Source: Adlercreutzia hattorii (lineage in GTDB: Bacteria; Actinomycetota; Coriobacteriia; Coriobacteriales; Eggerthellaceae). Taken from it: 64,000 bases of DNA. Of this stretch, positions 52,870 through 61,589 are shown piece by piece; the first letter of the stretch is position 1; each line of letters begins with the position of its first letter. The DNA is taken from the NCBI RefSeq assembly GCF_011405655.1, contig NZ_AP022829.1:310001-374000 (forward strand), given 5' to 3'. The translations under genes and the position numbers were made by a program. The notes beneath the pieces are model-generated. The model saw nothing but the letters and a program-made list of their open reading frames with translations. It was not told the origin of the DNA and did no database searches.

Positions 52870-54870
52870 CTAAGCTGACGGGTGGCTTTGATCGGTCGGC
52901 CCGGAGGTTTGCCTGATGCCCAGGTTCAATTCCTGCAGGTAGTTGCTGGGCTCGATGTCGCAGGTGCGGACGCCGTTGCGCAAGCGGATGCGGGGGATAT
53001 GAAGACGCAGGCGCTCGGCGGTTTCCAAATCGCAGCTTTCGAAGCTGGTGAAGAGAAGCCGTCGGGTGGCGCGCTGCTCGGCCAGCGCAATGGTGTCCCG
53101 GTCGGTCGCTTCCTGGCGGACACGGGCGCCGCCGACGATGACGCCGGGGTCGCACATATCGCGCGAGGGGATGAAGCCGTTCACGAAGCCGCCGAAGATG
53201 ACCACCTCGAAAGTATGGCCGAAGAGGTCTTCGGGGGCGGCGATGGCGACGGCCGGTGCGGGAGACGTTGGAGTCGCCGCTGCATCGTTTTCACGCGTTT
53301 CAGTAAGGTTGGCGAGGGAGAGGGCCGTGTCGGCTTTGGACGAAGAAGAGCTCTCACGTGCTCGATTGGCTGCGGCCGCCGGCGAGGTGACGATTGTCGG
53401 CTGGTCGTTCCCGCTGCGCTTTGCAAGCAGTCTTTGCGCCTCGCGATAGGGGGTGAGCAGGCTTTGGGTGAAGGGACTTGTTGCGGGAAGGCCGGGCAGG
53501 GCGTCGGCGTCCAGTGCGGCGAGAGCTTCGGCAAGATTGAGGCCCTGGGGTTGCGCGATGCGCCGCAGCTCTGAGACAGCGGCGGATCGTCCGAGGGCGT
53601 CGTCGAAGCTGAGCCATTGGCGCCAGGCGATAGAGTCGCCCGCGCAGGGGGAAGCCGGCGGGTTGTTCCGAGTTGCAGCATCGTTGATGCCGGCACGAGT
53701 GCAGGCACGGGACCCGTGCGAATCGTCCGGTCGCGTGATGCTGTCGCGAAGCTGCCTCAGAACGTGCTCGCGCTCGTTGTCGCTGGCGGGGGCGAGGTCG
53801 CCCTTGGGAGCCTTGAAGGCCGGATGGCGCATCGGTGCTGCCGGAATGTCCACGGAGGTGAGGGCCCGCTGCAGGTTGGCGCGCCAGGTGCGGTTGGTGC
53901 CCACGACGGCGATGGCGTCGGGACTTGTGCCGCCGGCCAGCTCCTCGGCAATGGTGCGAGCGATAAGGGCCATCTCGCCAGCCAGGTCGGGAGCCGCTTC
54001 CCATGCGCGTTCAAGGGAGCGGAAGGGCGCTTCCAGCGTCACGCGCTGCAGGGGCGCGTGGGCCGTTTCGAATTCCGCGAAGCCGGTGGCACAGGGGTAG
54101 GGCTCGAAGGCGGGCAGGGCGGTCTTCTCGCTTCCGGCCACGGCGATCTTGCCCGTAGCCAGCAAGTTTACGAGTCGCTGGGAAGCGCGACTCATGAGCA
54201 GGTAATCGTCGGCCAGCACGACGGGCGAGCCGAAGCGCTGGCGCAGCGCCGGTTCGGCTTCCAAAGCGCGCACGGCCAGGTTCACGGCTTCGCCCGGTAA
54301 GACGGCCTCTTCGAAAATGAGGATGCTGCGGGCCAGATCGAGAACGGCCTGTTCTTCGGTGGTCTGAATCCAGTCGGGGTCGCTGTCGCTCAGGTTCACA
54401 AGGCCGCATTGCAGAAAGGCCCACAGCTCGCGCAGGCGTCGGCGCTTCAGGCCGCACGTTTTCAGATCCTCGTAGAAAACGGCCTCCTCGGCTTGGCTGA
54501 GCACGCGGCCGCCTCGGCCCGTGGCCCGCTGAGCGAGAGGATCGGCCAGAATGCGGCAGGCGTAATCGAAGGGTGTGGTTACCAGGCCCGTGCACAGGCT
54601 CGTGCGTGGGCCGTGCTGACAGGCGGCGGATTCGGCAGGCCCTGCGGCCTCTGCGGGCGCGTCCGCCAGTCCGCGCTGCGAAAGGCGAGATGTGGTGTCA
54701 TCTATTGTCACGGGCGACGCGCAGAAGAACAAAAACGGCGGCTGGGCGACGGGGTCTGCGGGGATCGCTTCGGCCCAAGCAGCGGCACGTTCGACGAGCG
54801 CTCCGGTTTTGCCTGAGCGCGGACCGCCCGTGATGCAGAGCGCTTCGGTTACTGTTGGCGAAGGGATCAT
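52870..54870 (-). CDS. UvrD/AddB-like SF1 helicase-domain protein
   Basis: A 666-residue protein with Walker A GGPRSGKTGALV at residues 12-24, a Walker B-like VVLADDYLLMSRASQRL, and a C-terminal section with EVVIFGGFVNGFIPSRD and RRLLFTSFE resembling motifs V and VI of UvrD/AddB helicases. Ser/Ala-rich insertions break the C-terminal half. A nuclease domain is not visible. It is likely a DNA repair or recombination protein of an odd subgroup. Start ATG 54870 follows GGAAGG; the frame stays open far upstream but reads low-complexity antisense sequence. Confidence 0.75.
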   Translation of the reverse strand: MIPSPTVTEALCITGGPRSGKTGALVERAAAWAEAIPADPVAQPPFLFFCASPVTIDDTTSRLSQRGLADAPAEAAGPAESAACQHGPRTSLCTGLVTTPFDYACRILADPLAQRATGRGGRVLSQAEEAVFYEDLKTCGLKRRRLRELWAFLQCGLVNLSDSDPDWIQTTEEQAVLDLARSILIFEEAVLPGEAVNLAVRALEAEPALRQRFGSPVVLADDYLLMSRASQRLVNLLATGKIAVAGSEKTALPAFEPYPCATGFAEFETAHAPLQRVTLEAPFRSLERAWEAAPDLAGEMALIARTIAEELAGGTSPDAIAVVGTNRTWRANLQRALTSVDIPAAPMRHPAFKAPKGDLAPASDNEREHVLRQLRDSITRPDDSHGSRACTRAGINDAATRNNPPASPCAGDSIAWRQWLSFDDALGRSAAVSELRRIAQPQGLNLAEALAALDADALPGLPATSPFTQSLLTPYREAQRLLAKRSGNDQPTIVTSPAAAANRARESSSSSKADTALSLANLTETRENDAAATPTSPAPAVAIAAPEDLFGHTFEVVIFGGFVNGFIPSRDMCDPGVIVGGARVRQEATDRDTIALAEQRATRRLLFTSFESCDLETAERLRLHIPRIRLRNGVRTCDIEPSNYLQELNLGIRQTSGPTDQSHPSA

Positions 54871-54899
54871 AGGTGGCCTTCCGTTTGGAATGAGGAAAG

Positions 54900-54948
54900 G
54901 GAAGCCCAGCAGTTCGAGGACATTGGGGAATCGAGACTGCCGGGCTCC
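54900..54948 (-). terminator. Imperfect hairpin after the NapH-like gene
   Basis: GGAAGCCCAGCAGT and ACTGCCGGGCTCC pair imperfectly across 22 bases. On the minus strand CTTT follows, so it may end the NapH operon transcript or lead into the helicase gene. The rest of the 307-base gap (54871-55177) shows nothing else. Confidence 0.4.
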
Positions 54949-55177
54949 CCCTGAACGGCCTTTCGCGGGGCGCAGGAAGGGGAGGCGTCCGATGCGGCGG
55001 GATCCGAAGCGCAGGGAGGGAGAGGAAAAGCTTCGGGAAAGGAGGAGTGCCGCATCGAAGGAGGAGGGGAAAGGCCGGTCAGGGAGAGACTGGGCTGCGG
55101 TGCGATGGTCGTGCAGGTAGAAGGGCTTGCCTGCACGGGCGCCGCGCCCAGCTTCTTCCCAAGGAGAGGAGGCGGGG

Positions 55178-56260
55178 TTACGAGAGAGTCTCGGACGGCT
55201 CGTCAAGGTCGAGCTCGGGCTCGATGGCCGAGGTGCCGGATGCGCCCGCAGTTGTTGGCTCCAGCGCTGGGGCGCCGGCCGTCTTGCGGGCGATGAGCGG
55301 GAAGCTGATGGCGTGCCCCGGGCACACATCGGCGCAGGCGTGGCAGCGGGTGCACTCGTTGAAGGTGGTACCCAGCTCCGGGTGGCGAGGATTGATGCCC
55401 ACCTCGCACGCCTCGGCGCAGCGTCCACAGGTGGCGTTGTGGGCGGTCTCCAGGCACTTCGCATCGTCGATGGCCGGCTGGAACGTGCGGTTGGCGCGAC
55501 CGATGAGGCTCATGAACGACGAGATGGGGCACAGGTGCGAGCACCATTTACGGAAGAAGATCACCTCGACGGCTATCAGCGCCGGGATGATGAGCACCGA
55601 CCAGGTGACATCGCCGCCGCCGAACAGCGCGATAAGCAGAAACACCATGGCGAACGACAGACCCACGGGGCATACCAGGCAGAATACCGGGAATCCGAAG
55701 ATGGCGGCGGAAAGCAGGGTGCCGCCCAGGATAATGTGGCGGGAATCGGCCGGCTTTCGGTCGGCGCAGGAGGAGCATCCGCCCGCGCACGAGGTTTTCA
55801 GGGCGCGCTTCTCGGCGGCGGAAAGGGGCGTGGCCTTCGTTGCTGGCGCCGCTGAGGTAGCTTCGGTTGCGGAGGGGCGACCGAGGTCGCCCCCTACGGA
55901 GGAGATCCCAGGGGCAGCGTCGGGCGCGGAGGAGATCCCGGAGGCAGCCCCTGCCGTAGAGGTGCCGCCCTTCTTGAAGATGCCGCGCAGCTTGCTCCAT
56001 ACGGGCACGGGGCAGAGCCACCCGCAGAAGGCGCGCCCCAAAAGCAGGATGGCGGCCACGGCCAGCACGATGGAGATGACCGCCCGCGGCACGAGCATCT
56101 TGCTGGCGAGCATGGTGCCCAAGGCTCCAATCGGACAGATAAGTGAAATGGATTCCCAGCCGAAGGCCGACAGGGTGCCCGCGCTGACGTGAGCGGCGTA
56201 GGCCACGCCGGCGGCGCCCAGCAGGGCCAGGGGAATGATGATGCGAAGTTTCTGACTCAT
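55178..56260 (-). CDS. NapH-like polyferredoxin membrane protein
   Basis: A 360-residue quinol-oxidising type membrane protein. Four or more helices carry the two CxxxCP motifs (CGWLCPVPVWSK and CLVCPVGLS) plus CSHLCPISSF, and the C-terminal part has two [4Fe-4S] clusters (CGRCAEACEVG and CTRCHACADVCPG). It should pass electrons from the quinone pool to the NapG-like protein encoded just upstream. The loop around residues 105-140 is low complexity (GISSAPDAAPGISSVGG) and is encoded partly by a palindromic repeat unit. Last gene of a six-gene operon. Confidence 0.9.
   Translation of the reverse strand: MSQKLRIIIPLALLGAAGVAYAAHVSAGTLSAFGWESISLICPIGALGTMLASKMLVPRAVISIVLAVAAILLLGRAFCGWLCPVPVWSKLRGIFKKGGTSTAGAASGISSAPDAAPGISSVGGDLGRPSATEATSAAPATKATPLSAAEKRALKTSCAGGCSSCADRKPADSRHIILGGTLLSAAIFGFPVFCLVCPVGLSFAMVFLLIALFGGGDVTWSVLIIPALIAVEVIFFRKWCSHLCPISSFMSLIGRANRTFQPAIDDAKCLETAHNATCGRCAEACEVGINPRHPELGTTFNECTRCHACADVCPGHAISFPLIARKTAGAPALEPTTAGASGTSAIEPELDLDEPSETLS
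55874..55899. repeat. Palindromic repeat unit inside the NapH-like gene
   Basis: GGGGCGACC-GA-GGTCGCCCC followed by CTACGG, closely related to the arms of the intergenic element at 16173-16260. It codes for the variable GGDLGRPS loop. Confidence 0.6.
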
Positions 56261-56269
56261 GACGACTCC

Positions 56270-56908
56270 TTAGGCCTCGCTCTCGGGAACGACGATGATG
56301 GCGCGCGAGGTGGCGCCGGTGGTGTAGGAGCCCTCTTTCTGGGACACGCACACGCTTTGGCAGGCACCGCACCCGTTGCAGTTGTCGGGCACGACGACGG
56401 GGCGGCCGTTCTCGTCCAGCTCGATGGCCTCGTAAGGGCACGCGTCGTAGCAGAACCGGCAGCCGTTGTTCTTGTCCCAGGCCAGGCACCATTCGCGAAT
56501 GAGCACGGCCTTGCCGATGATGGTGGTTTCGGCGGTCGCGTCGGCGGGCAGCGCCAGCGCCTCGGTGGGGCAGGCCGCCACACACAGCGGAACCCCGTCG
56601 TTCTCATCGGCGCAGAAGTCGCACCAGCCGTCGTTGAAGTTCGTCGTGGGAGTGCGCACGGAGACGATGCCGTCTTCAATGTGGGCCGGACGCAGCGCGC
56701 CGCGCGGGCAGGCTTCCACGCAGCGCTCGCAGCGAATGCACGATGCCACAAGCCGGCTCTCGTCCTGGCCTCCGGGTGGCCGCACCTGGGCCTCCGCGGG
56801 CACCAGCTTCAAGCCGCCCATGGCCAGAAGCACGCCGGCTCCTCCCACGCCCAAGGCGAAGGTGCGCCGGGACATGCCCGCGCCTTCTCGTTTCTTCTCG
56901 TCTCCCAT
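56270..56908 (-). CDS. NapG-like Tat-exported 4Fe-4S protein
   Basis: A 212-residue periplasm-side electron carrier. A twin-arginine leader (MSRRTFALGVGGAG, from residue 12) is followed by four cysteine clusters (CIRCERCVEACP, CDFCADEND...CVAACP, CRFCYDACP, CNGCGACQSVC). It matches NapG/MauM-type ferredoxins that bridge NapH and a molybdoenzyme. It is nine bases upstream of the NapH-like gene. Confidence 0.92.
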   Translation of the reverse strand: MGDEKKREGAGMSRRTFALGVGGAGVLLAMGGLKLVPAEAQVRPPGGQDESRLVASCIRCERCVEACPRGALRPAHIEDGIVSVRTPTTNFNDGWCDFCADENDGVPLCVAACPTEALALPADATAETTIIGKAVLIREWCLAWDKNNGCRFCYDACPYEAIELDENGRPVVVPDNCNGCGACQSVCVSQKEGSYTTGATSRAIIVVPESEA

Positions 56909-56960
56909 GTCTTCTCCTCTACTTAGAGGGCCGGCGCGACGGACGCGATCGGCCCGAACG

Positions 56961-57656
56961 CTAGTCCTCCGCGAGCAGCTCTTCCAGCACCTCGCGGTCG
57001 GTCTCTAGAAAGCCCTCCGTGAGGAAGGCGAGTCCCCGGTAGAAATCGGTCTTGGCGAACTTCTTCACCTCGGCGGTGAGCAGCGGCGCCCAGCTGTCCA
57101 GGTGCACGTCGAGGAAGTTGTACTGCGCGCGCACCCACGACGTTGCTGTGTCGGTATCGCCCTTGCAGAGCGCTTCTGCGGTGCGGTCGGAGAGAATTTG
57201 CAGGTACTCCAGCTCCAGCGCAATGTGATCCTCGCCCTCCTTCCAACTCTCCTGCTTGGAAAGCCCGGCGGCACGGTACAGCGCGAGCACCTCGTCGCGG
57301 GCGCTCTGCATGAGCAGGCGCTTCTCGCTGGAGTACACGCTTTCGAAGGGATAGGCCGCCGCATGGCCCGAATAGCCGTGGCCGAAGAAGGTGCGCATGT
57401 AATCGGCGGCCAGCTCGGTTAACGTGTTCTCCCAAATGCCGGAGAGGTAGGTGGCGATGAGGCGGTTGCCCGTATCGCCGGCGTCGGTGCCGGTCTCGAT
57501 GGGCCACAGCGTGTCGTGCAGCTCGTCGAGTAGCTCGGCGTCCACTTCCTTGGCGTACAGGCGCGACAGCAGCCCGTAGGTGGCACTGCGGTGCTTGAAC
57601 AGCTCGATCAGCTCGGACGGCGCGAGAGCCGTCTCTTCCAGAACTTCCTCAGTCAT
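56961..57656 (-). CDS. TorD-family molybdoenzyme chaperone
   Basis: A 231-residue helical cytoplasmic chaperone that loads cofactor into, and proofreads Tat export of, molybdopterin enzymes. The family features are an N-terminal helix bundle (RSATYGLLSRLYAKEVD) and the central YMRTFFGHGYSG...AYPFESVYSSEKRLLMQ stretch region. Its presence implies a Tat-exported molybdoenzyme client; none is encoded in this operon, but one starts at 63704. Confidence 0.9.
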   Translation of the reverse strand: MTEEVLEETALAPSELIELFKHRSATYGLLSRLYAKEVDAELLDELHDTLWPIETGTDAGDTGNRLIATYLSGIWENTLTELAADYMRTFFGHGYSGHAAAYPFESVYSSEKRLLMQSARDEVLALYRAAGLSKQESWKEGEDHIALELEYLQILSDRTAEALCKGDTDTATSWVRAQYNFLDVHLDSWAPLLTAEVKKFAKTDFYRGLAFLTEGFLETDREVLEELLAED

Positions 57657-57665
57657 GGCTCCTCC

Positions 57666-58586
57666 TTACCAGTTCACGCCATCGGTGAGGGTGGGTACAT
57701 TGGCGCACGTCACGTCGTCAACGGCGGGCACTTCGTAGTCGTCGACCACCTTGGCCAGCGCGCCGGCCAGCGCCGCACGGCCCGCATCGGTGGCGTGCCA
57801 GGCGCCGTCGGCCCAAACGAAGGCGCCGGCGCGCTCCAGGCTTTCCACGAAATGCTGCACGTAGAAGCGACGGTTCTCGGCGATGGCCGGATCGGTGTCG
57901 ACGGCCACGGACATGAGTCCCATGCTGGTGCCCTCTTCGGTGTCGGCCATGAGCAGAATGCGCTTGTACACGGGGAGGAACTCGGGCTCCTTGGCGAAGA
58001 GGCGCTCGATGCGCGCGGCGGGGTCGTCCTCGGCGAGCACCGTGGCGCCCGCTTCGGTGGTCTGCCAGTACACCGGTGGCGGGGTGGTGGGGCGCCAGAA
58101 GGCACGGCCGTCCACTTCCACCATCTCGGGCGCGCGCACCTCGTCGGTGTAGGGCTCGCCGGCATCGGTTACGCGCGCAAGGCCGCCGGCCACTTCCAGC
58201 ATGGTGCAGAAGTTAGAAGGCGTGTACACGGAGAACTTCCGGCCGCTGATGCGCTCGACGGCTTCCTTCATGGCGCTGGTTGCCATCGGCGCCTCGCAGG
58301 CGGCCAGGATGCCCAGCAGCGTGGCGCGGTGCGGGCGCATCTGGGACAGAAGCTCGCGGGTGCGCTCGTCGGCGGGGCGGGCGGCATAGGCCGGGTCATC
58401 GGTGCGCACCGAGTTCTCGATGACGGGCACGCGATCGGGGTCGGGGGGCAGAAACTCCGTGCGTCCTTCCACGTTGGGCAGGAAGATCTCGGAGGAGTCC
58501 AGCTCGGCGGGCTCATCGCTGACGGCCCAGGTGTCCAAGGTCGGGTCGAAGCTGAAGTTGAACGCGGACAAATCCGGTGTGCTCAC
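57666..58586 (-). CDS. Unrecognised protein in the NapGH/TorD operon
   Basis: A 306-residue soluble protein without a known motif. The first 65 residues are acidic and probably flexible. The middle (residues 80-150) looks like a winged-helix fold (RPHRATLLGILAACEAP, ATSAMKEAVERISGRKF, SNFCTMLEVAGGLARV), and a second similar unit may follow (FYVQHFVESLERAGAFV, HATDAGRAAL). It starts 12 bases after the upstream gene and ends nine bases before the torD-like gene, so it is part of that operon. Confidence 0.75.
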   Translation of the reverse strand: MSTPDLSAFNFSFDPTLDTWAVSDEPAELDSSEIFLPNVEGRTEFLPPDPDRVPVIENSVRTDDPAYAARPADERTRELLSQMRPHRATLLGILAACEAPMATSAMKEAVERISGRKFSVYTPSNFCTMLEVAGGLARVTDAGEPYTDEVRAPEMVEVDGRAFWRPTTPPPVYWQTTEAGATVLAEDDPAARIERLFAKEPEFLPVYKRILLMADTEEGTSMGLMSVAVDTDPAIAENRRFYVQHFVESLERAGAFVWADGAWHATDAGRAALAGALAKVVDDYEVPAVDDVTCANVPTLTDGVNW

Positions 58587-58598
58587 GGGAGCTCCTTT

Positions 58599-59273
58599 CT
58601 AGTTCAGGCCGGCATCGCGCAGAAAGCGCTGGCTGCCGACGGTGGTCGGCCGTGCCGCTCCCATCTCGCTGATGAAGTGCGTGGGAGTCAGACAGGCAAG
58701 GGAGACACCGTCGCGGGTGATCGTGCGGCGGTAGGGAAGGCGAATCTGATCGGCCAGGGCAACGTCCGCCTGAGCGAAATAGGAGAGCACCACATGGGGC
58801 CGATCGCCGGCGACAAGGCGGGCGAAGGCGGCGCGCTGCTCCTCTTGGGCCGCCCGGCTCGCTTTGTCGTCGCCTGTGGCCGCCGCCGTGGGCATAAGGC
58901 CCTCAGTGCAGCCGACAACGAACAGCCACTCGACGTTTCTCTTCGGGGCGCGGAAGTCGAAGATGACAGCGGCGCTACCGCTCGGCACTTCGCCGGCCTC
59001 TGCGATGCTGGCGCGCACGCCCATGACCTTGCAGGCCTGGGCCAGCTGTACGGCCCAGGTGCGGTTCGGCACGGAGAAGCCGATCTGATGGGGCAGCACG
59101 GCGTGATCGCGCAGCAGCACGGCGGCCCCTGCGGCAATGCCGCGCACCTCATCGGCGGGGCTTTCCCACTTCACGAGGGCGTGCACGCCACGCATCTCTT
59201 GGGGCTGCTGGGCCGCTGCGGACGCGTCGTTGCGCGAGACGGGCGAGTTGGCGGAAGCGTTCTCGGGTGCCAT
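58599..59273 (-). CDS. Unrecognised protein resembling a UvrD C-terminal domain, without Walker A
   Basis: A 224-residue protein. The pattern LLRDHAVLPHQIGFSVPNR, AVIFDFRAPKRNVEWLFVVGCTEGLMP and QRAAFARLVAGDRPHVVLSYF resembles the second helicase lobe of UvrD-type proteins (motifs IV-VI), yet there is no ATP-binding loop. It may be a domesticated helicase lobe. The ATG at 59273 is the first plausible start; the open frame continues upstream only as antisense of the next gene. Located inside the NapGH operon. Confidence 0.65.
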   Translation of the reverse strand: MAPENASANSPVSRNDASAAAQQPQEMRGVHALVKWESPADEVRGIAAGAAVLLRDHAVLPHQIGFSVPNRTWAVQLAQACKVMGVRASIAEAGEVPSGSAAVIFDFRAPKRNVEWLFVVGCTEGLMPTAAATGDDKASRAAQEEQRAAFARLVAGDRPHVVLSYFAQADVALADQIRLPYRRTITRDGVSLACLTPTHFISEMGAARPTTVGSQRFLRDAGLN

Positions 59274-59284
59274 GGGTATCTCCG

Positions 59285-60154
59285 CTAGCCGACGAAAGCC
59301 GCTGCGACGGAATCGTAGGTGCGTGTTGCGCCATCGGCCCCGATGACGGCCCACAGGGTGTAATCGACGGGGAAGTCGAAGGGGTCTTCCTCTTCTTCCT
59401 CTTCGCGCTGGGGACGCGGCAGTGCCTCGGAGTCGGTGGGAGGCACGGCGGTGTTTTCGTAGCTCTTGGCGATGACGTCCTCGGCGAGAAGTTCCTCGCG
59501 GGTCTTCTCCGGCGCGGGTTCGGCTGCCTCGTCGGCAACGTCGCCGCTCGGCGCCTCCTCGTCGGTGTCGGGCTCTTCCAAAACCTCGGGATGCTCGGTT
59601 GCCCAGGCCTCCCAGGCGGCGTCGCGCTGAGCGTTCCATGATTCGGCGCAAGGCAGCTCCACGCGCACGGCCTCGGCGAAGGTGCCGTCGTTGCGCAGAT
59701 TGCGAGCGGCGGTGACCCGTTCGGCTACGGCTTCGTCGACGGCGCCTGCGCCCTGGGGCCGCACCGCGACGGTGAAAGCTCCGGCGCCCAGTTCGATATC
59801 CAAGGTATCGAAGTGCACTTCCGGATAGCCGATCTTGCGCTGGCGATCGTTGAACACCTTCATGTTGTTGCCGATCTTGCGCAGCATGTTGCCGATCCAA
59901 GGCCCCACGATGGTTTCCCACCGCTCGTCGGCGCCTTCGTCGGCAGAGTTAAGATAAGAGTAGGTGCCCATGTTCACGATGAGACGCGCCGTGTTGCGCA
60001 CGGGGGCGTCCTCCGCGCTTTCACACGCATGGGTGCGAATAACGGGCGTGCCGATGTGGGCGTAGCTCCGATTGATTTCGAGGATGGTCTGCTCGGCGGC
60101 GACGCGCTCATCCAAATCGAGCACGAGCGTCAGCGACGGTCTTAGCAGTGCCAT
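59285..60154 (-). CDS. Unrecognised first gene of the NapGH/TorD operon
   Basis: A 289-residue protein. The N-terminal 160 residues are a folded domain with an alternating strand-helix pattern (LTLVLDLDERVAAEQTI, WIGNMLRKIGNNMKVF, HFDTLDIELGAGAFTVAV). The C-terminal 100 residues are strongly acidic. AAGGAGGGAAC precedes the ATG at 60154. No homologue comes to mind. It is transcribed from a promoter sharing motifs with that of the nearby LuxR gene. Confidence 0.72.
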   Translation of the reverse strand: MALLRPSLTLVLDLDERVAAEQTILEINRSYAHIGTPVIRTHACESAEDAPVRNTARLIVNMGTYSYLNSADEGADERWETIVGPWIGNMLRKIGNNMKVFNDRQRKIGYPEVHFDTLDIELGAGAFTVAVRPQGAGAVDEAVAERVTAARNLRNDGTFAEAVRVELPCAESWNAQRDAAWEAWATEHPEVLEEPDTDEEAPSGDVADEAAEPAPEKTREELLAEDVIAKSYENTAVPPTDSEALPRPQREEEEEEDPFDFPVDYTLWAVIGADGATRTYDSVAAAFVG

Positions 60155-60214
60155 GTTCCCTCCTTTTCTCTCGATTCCCCAATACGCCGAGAAGTTTAGG
60201 AGGGCTTTCATAGC

Positions 60215-60250
60215 CAGAATAATATGGTTCCTATGATTTCGCCTATGAAA
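60215..60250 (-). promoter_or_regulatory. Activator-type promoter of the NapGH/TorD operon
   Basis: On the minus strand, TTCATAGG (60249-60242) is followed after 17 bases by TATTATTCTG (60224-60215). CATAGG takes the place of the minus-35 box. TTTCATAG at 60207 and CTATGAAA at 60243 form an inverted pair, and another CATAGG lies in the spacer. The same pair of motifs precedes the LuxR gene at 63471-63506. Confidence 0.55.
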
Positions 60251-60284
60251 TGGCCTTTATGATGACGAAAACGCCAAGGGGGCT

Positions 60285-60335
60285 GCGCCCCGCGGCCTTT
60301 GTTCCGCAGCGGCTGGGACAAAGGCCGCGGGGCGC
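60285..60335. repeat. Perfect 18-bp inverted repeat in the leader of the ferredoxin gene
   Basis: GCGCCCCGCGGCCTTTGT (60285-60302) and its exact inverted copy (60318-60335) enclose 15 bases, 40 bases before the start at 60375. A transcript would form a very stable hairpin with no T-run. Confidence 0.7.
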
Positions 60336-60374
60336 GGTTCCGGTCGATACGCAGAGAGGACGCAAGGGGGAATC

Positions 60375-61589
60375 ATGGCGAGCATCGATACCATGCTGGG
60401 GCTCATCGGGAAGCTGGAAAGCCCGTACATCACCGTGCACCAGGAGCGGTGCGCGCTTGTTCGCAACCGTCACGCCGACTGCCTGCGCTGCGCTGAGTCC
60501 TGCGCGTCGGGCTGCATCTCCTACGACGGCGAGGTGCTCACCGTGTCGCCGGAGAAGTGCATCGGCTGCGGCACCTGCGCCACGGTGTGCCCCACCTGCG
60601 CCTTGGAGGCCCACCACCCGAGCGATGCGGCCCTCACGGCGGCGGCCCGCGCATCGCTTGCGGCCAACGAGGGCGCGGCCTATCTCGGTTGCGGCGAGCT
60701 TTTGGAGCGGGCGCGCGGCCGCTACGATGAAGAAAAGATCGCGCGTGTGGAATGCCTTGGCCGCGTGGACGAGTCCCTCCTGGCCGATCTTGCCGTGGAA
60801 GGCGCCCGAGAGGTGGTGCTCATTCACGGCGACTGCGAGCGCTGCGATCACGGGCGGGGTCGCGCCTGCGCCGAGGCGGTGGTGGAAACCGCCGAGAAGC
60901 TGCTGGAAATTTGGGGCGCGCCCATGACCGTGCGCTTCTCGGGAAAGCTGCCGGCCTCGGCCAAGAGGGCCGCCGACTACGACAGCGGGCGCCGCGCCGT
61001 GCTCGCGGAAGGCGCCGCGCTGGCCGCCCGTGCCGGGGTAGTCGTAGCGGAAACGGCGGTGACCGAGGCGCTGGGTGACGCCAGCAACGCGGATGCCGAG
61101 GGCGCGTTGGTCGTCGATGCCCGCGACGTGGGTCGCTATCTCAAAGTGATGGACGACGGTACGCTGCCCCATTTTATTCCCGACCGTCGCGAGCGTTTGC
61201 TCGACAGCCTGGCGGCCTTGGGCGAGCCGGAGGACGTCATGGTGGACACGCGCCTGTGGGGTCACGTCGTCATCGACACCGATGCGTGCGCCTCCTGCCA
61301 GATGTGCGCCGTGTTCTGCCCCACCGGCGCTTTGGCGAAGTTCACCGACGCCGACGGCACCTTCGGCGTGGAGCACCGTCCGAGCGACTGCGTGAAATGC
61401 CGCAGCTGCGAGGCCATCTGCCCCGAGCACGCCATCGAAATCTCCGAGGAGGTCTTCGCCGTGGATCTCCTGGGCGGCGTCACCGACCGCTACGTCATGC
61501 GCCCCCGCGCCGTGCAGCACGACACCCCCCATACCATCTGGCACAAAGCCCAAACCATGATGAAAACCGACCAAGTCTACGAGCGCTAA
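60375..61589 (+). CDS. Multi-cluster 4Fe-4S protein
   Basis: A 404-residue soluble protein with ferredoxin clusters at both ends: CLRCAESCASGC and CIGCGTCATVCPTC near residues 36-75, CASCQMCAVFCP and CVKCRSCEAICP near residues 305-360. The middle 200 residues bind no obvious cofactor (GDCERCDHGRGRACAEAVVE contains more cysteines). It is probably a cytoplasmic electron-distributing protein. Divergent from the NapGH operon and convergent, with a four-base overlap, with the LuxR gene. Confidence 0.85.
   Translation: MASIDTMLGLIGKLESPYITVHQERCALVRNRHADCLRCAESCASGCISYDGEVLTVSPEKCIGCGTCATVCPTCALEAHHPSDAALTAAARASLAANEGAAYLGCGELLERARGRYDEEKIARVECLGRVDESLLADLAVEGAREVVLIHGDCERCDHGRGRACAEAVVETAEKLLEIWGAPMTVRFSGKLPASAKRAADYDSGRRAVLAEGAALAARAGVVVAETAVTEALGDASNADAEGALVVDARDVGRYLKVMDDGTLPHFIPDRRERLLDSLAALGEPEDVMVDTRLWGHVVIDTDACASCQMCAVFCPTGALAKFTDADGTFGVEHRPSDCVKCRSCEAICPEHAIEISEEVFAVDLLGGVTDRYVMRPRAVQHDTPHTIWHKAQTMMKTDQVYER

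Noticed and set aside
54871-55464. N-terminal extension of the SF1 helicase-like protein
   Set aside because: The 198 extra residues are low-complexity Ser/Pro/Arg sequence overlapping the NapH-like gene; a good start with ribosome binding site exists at 54870.
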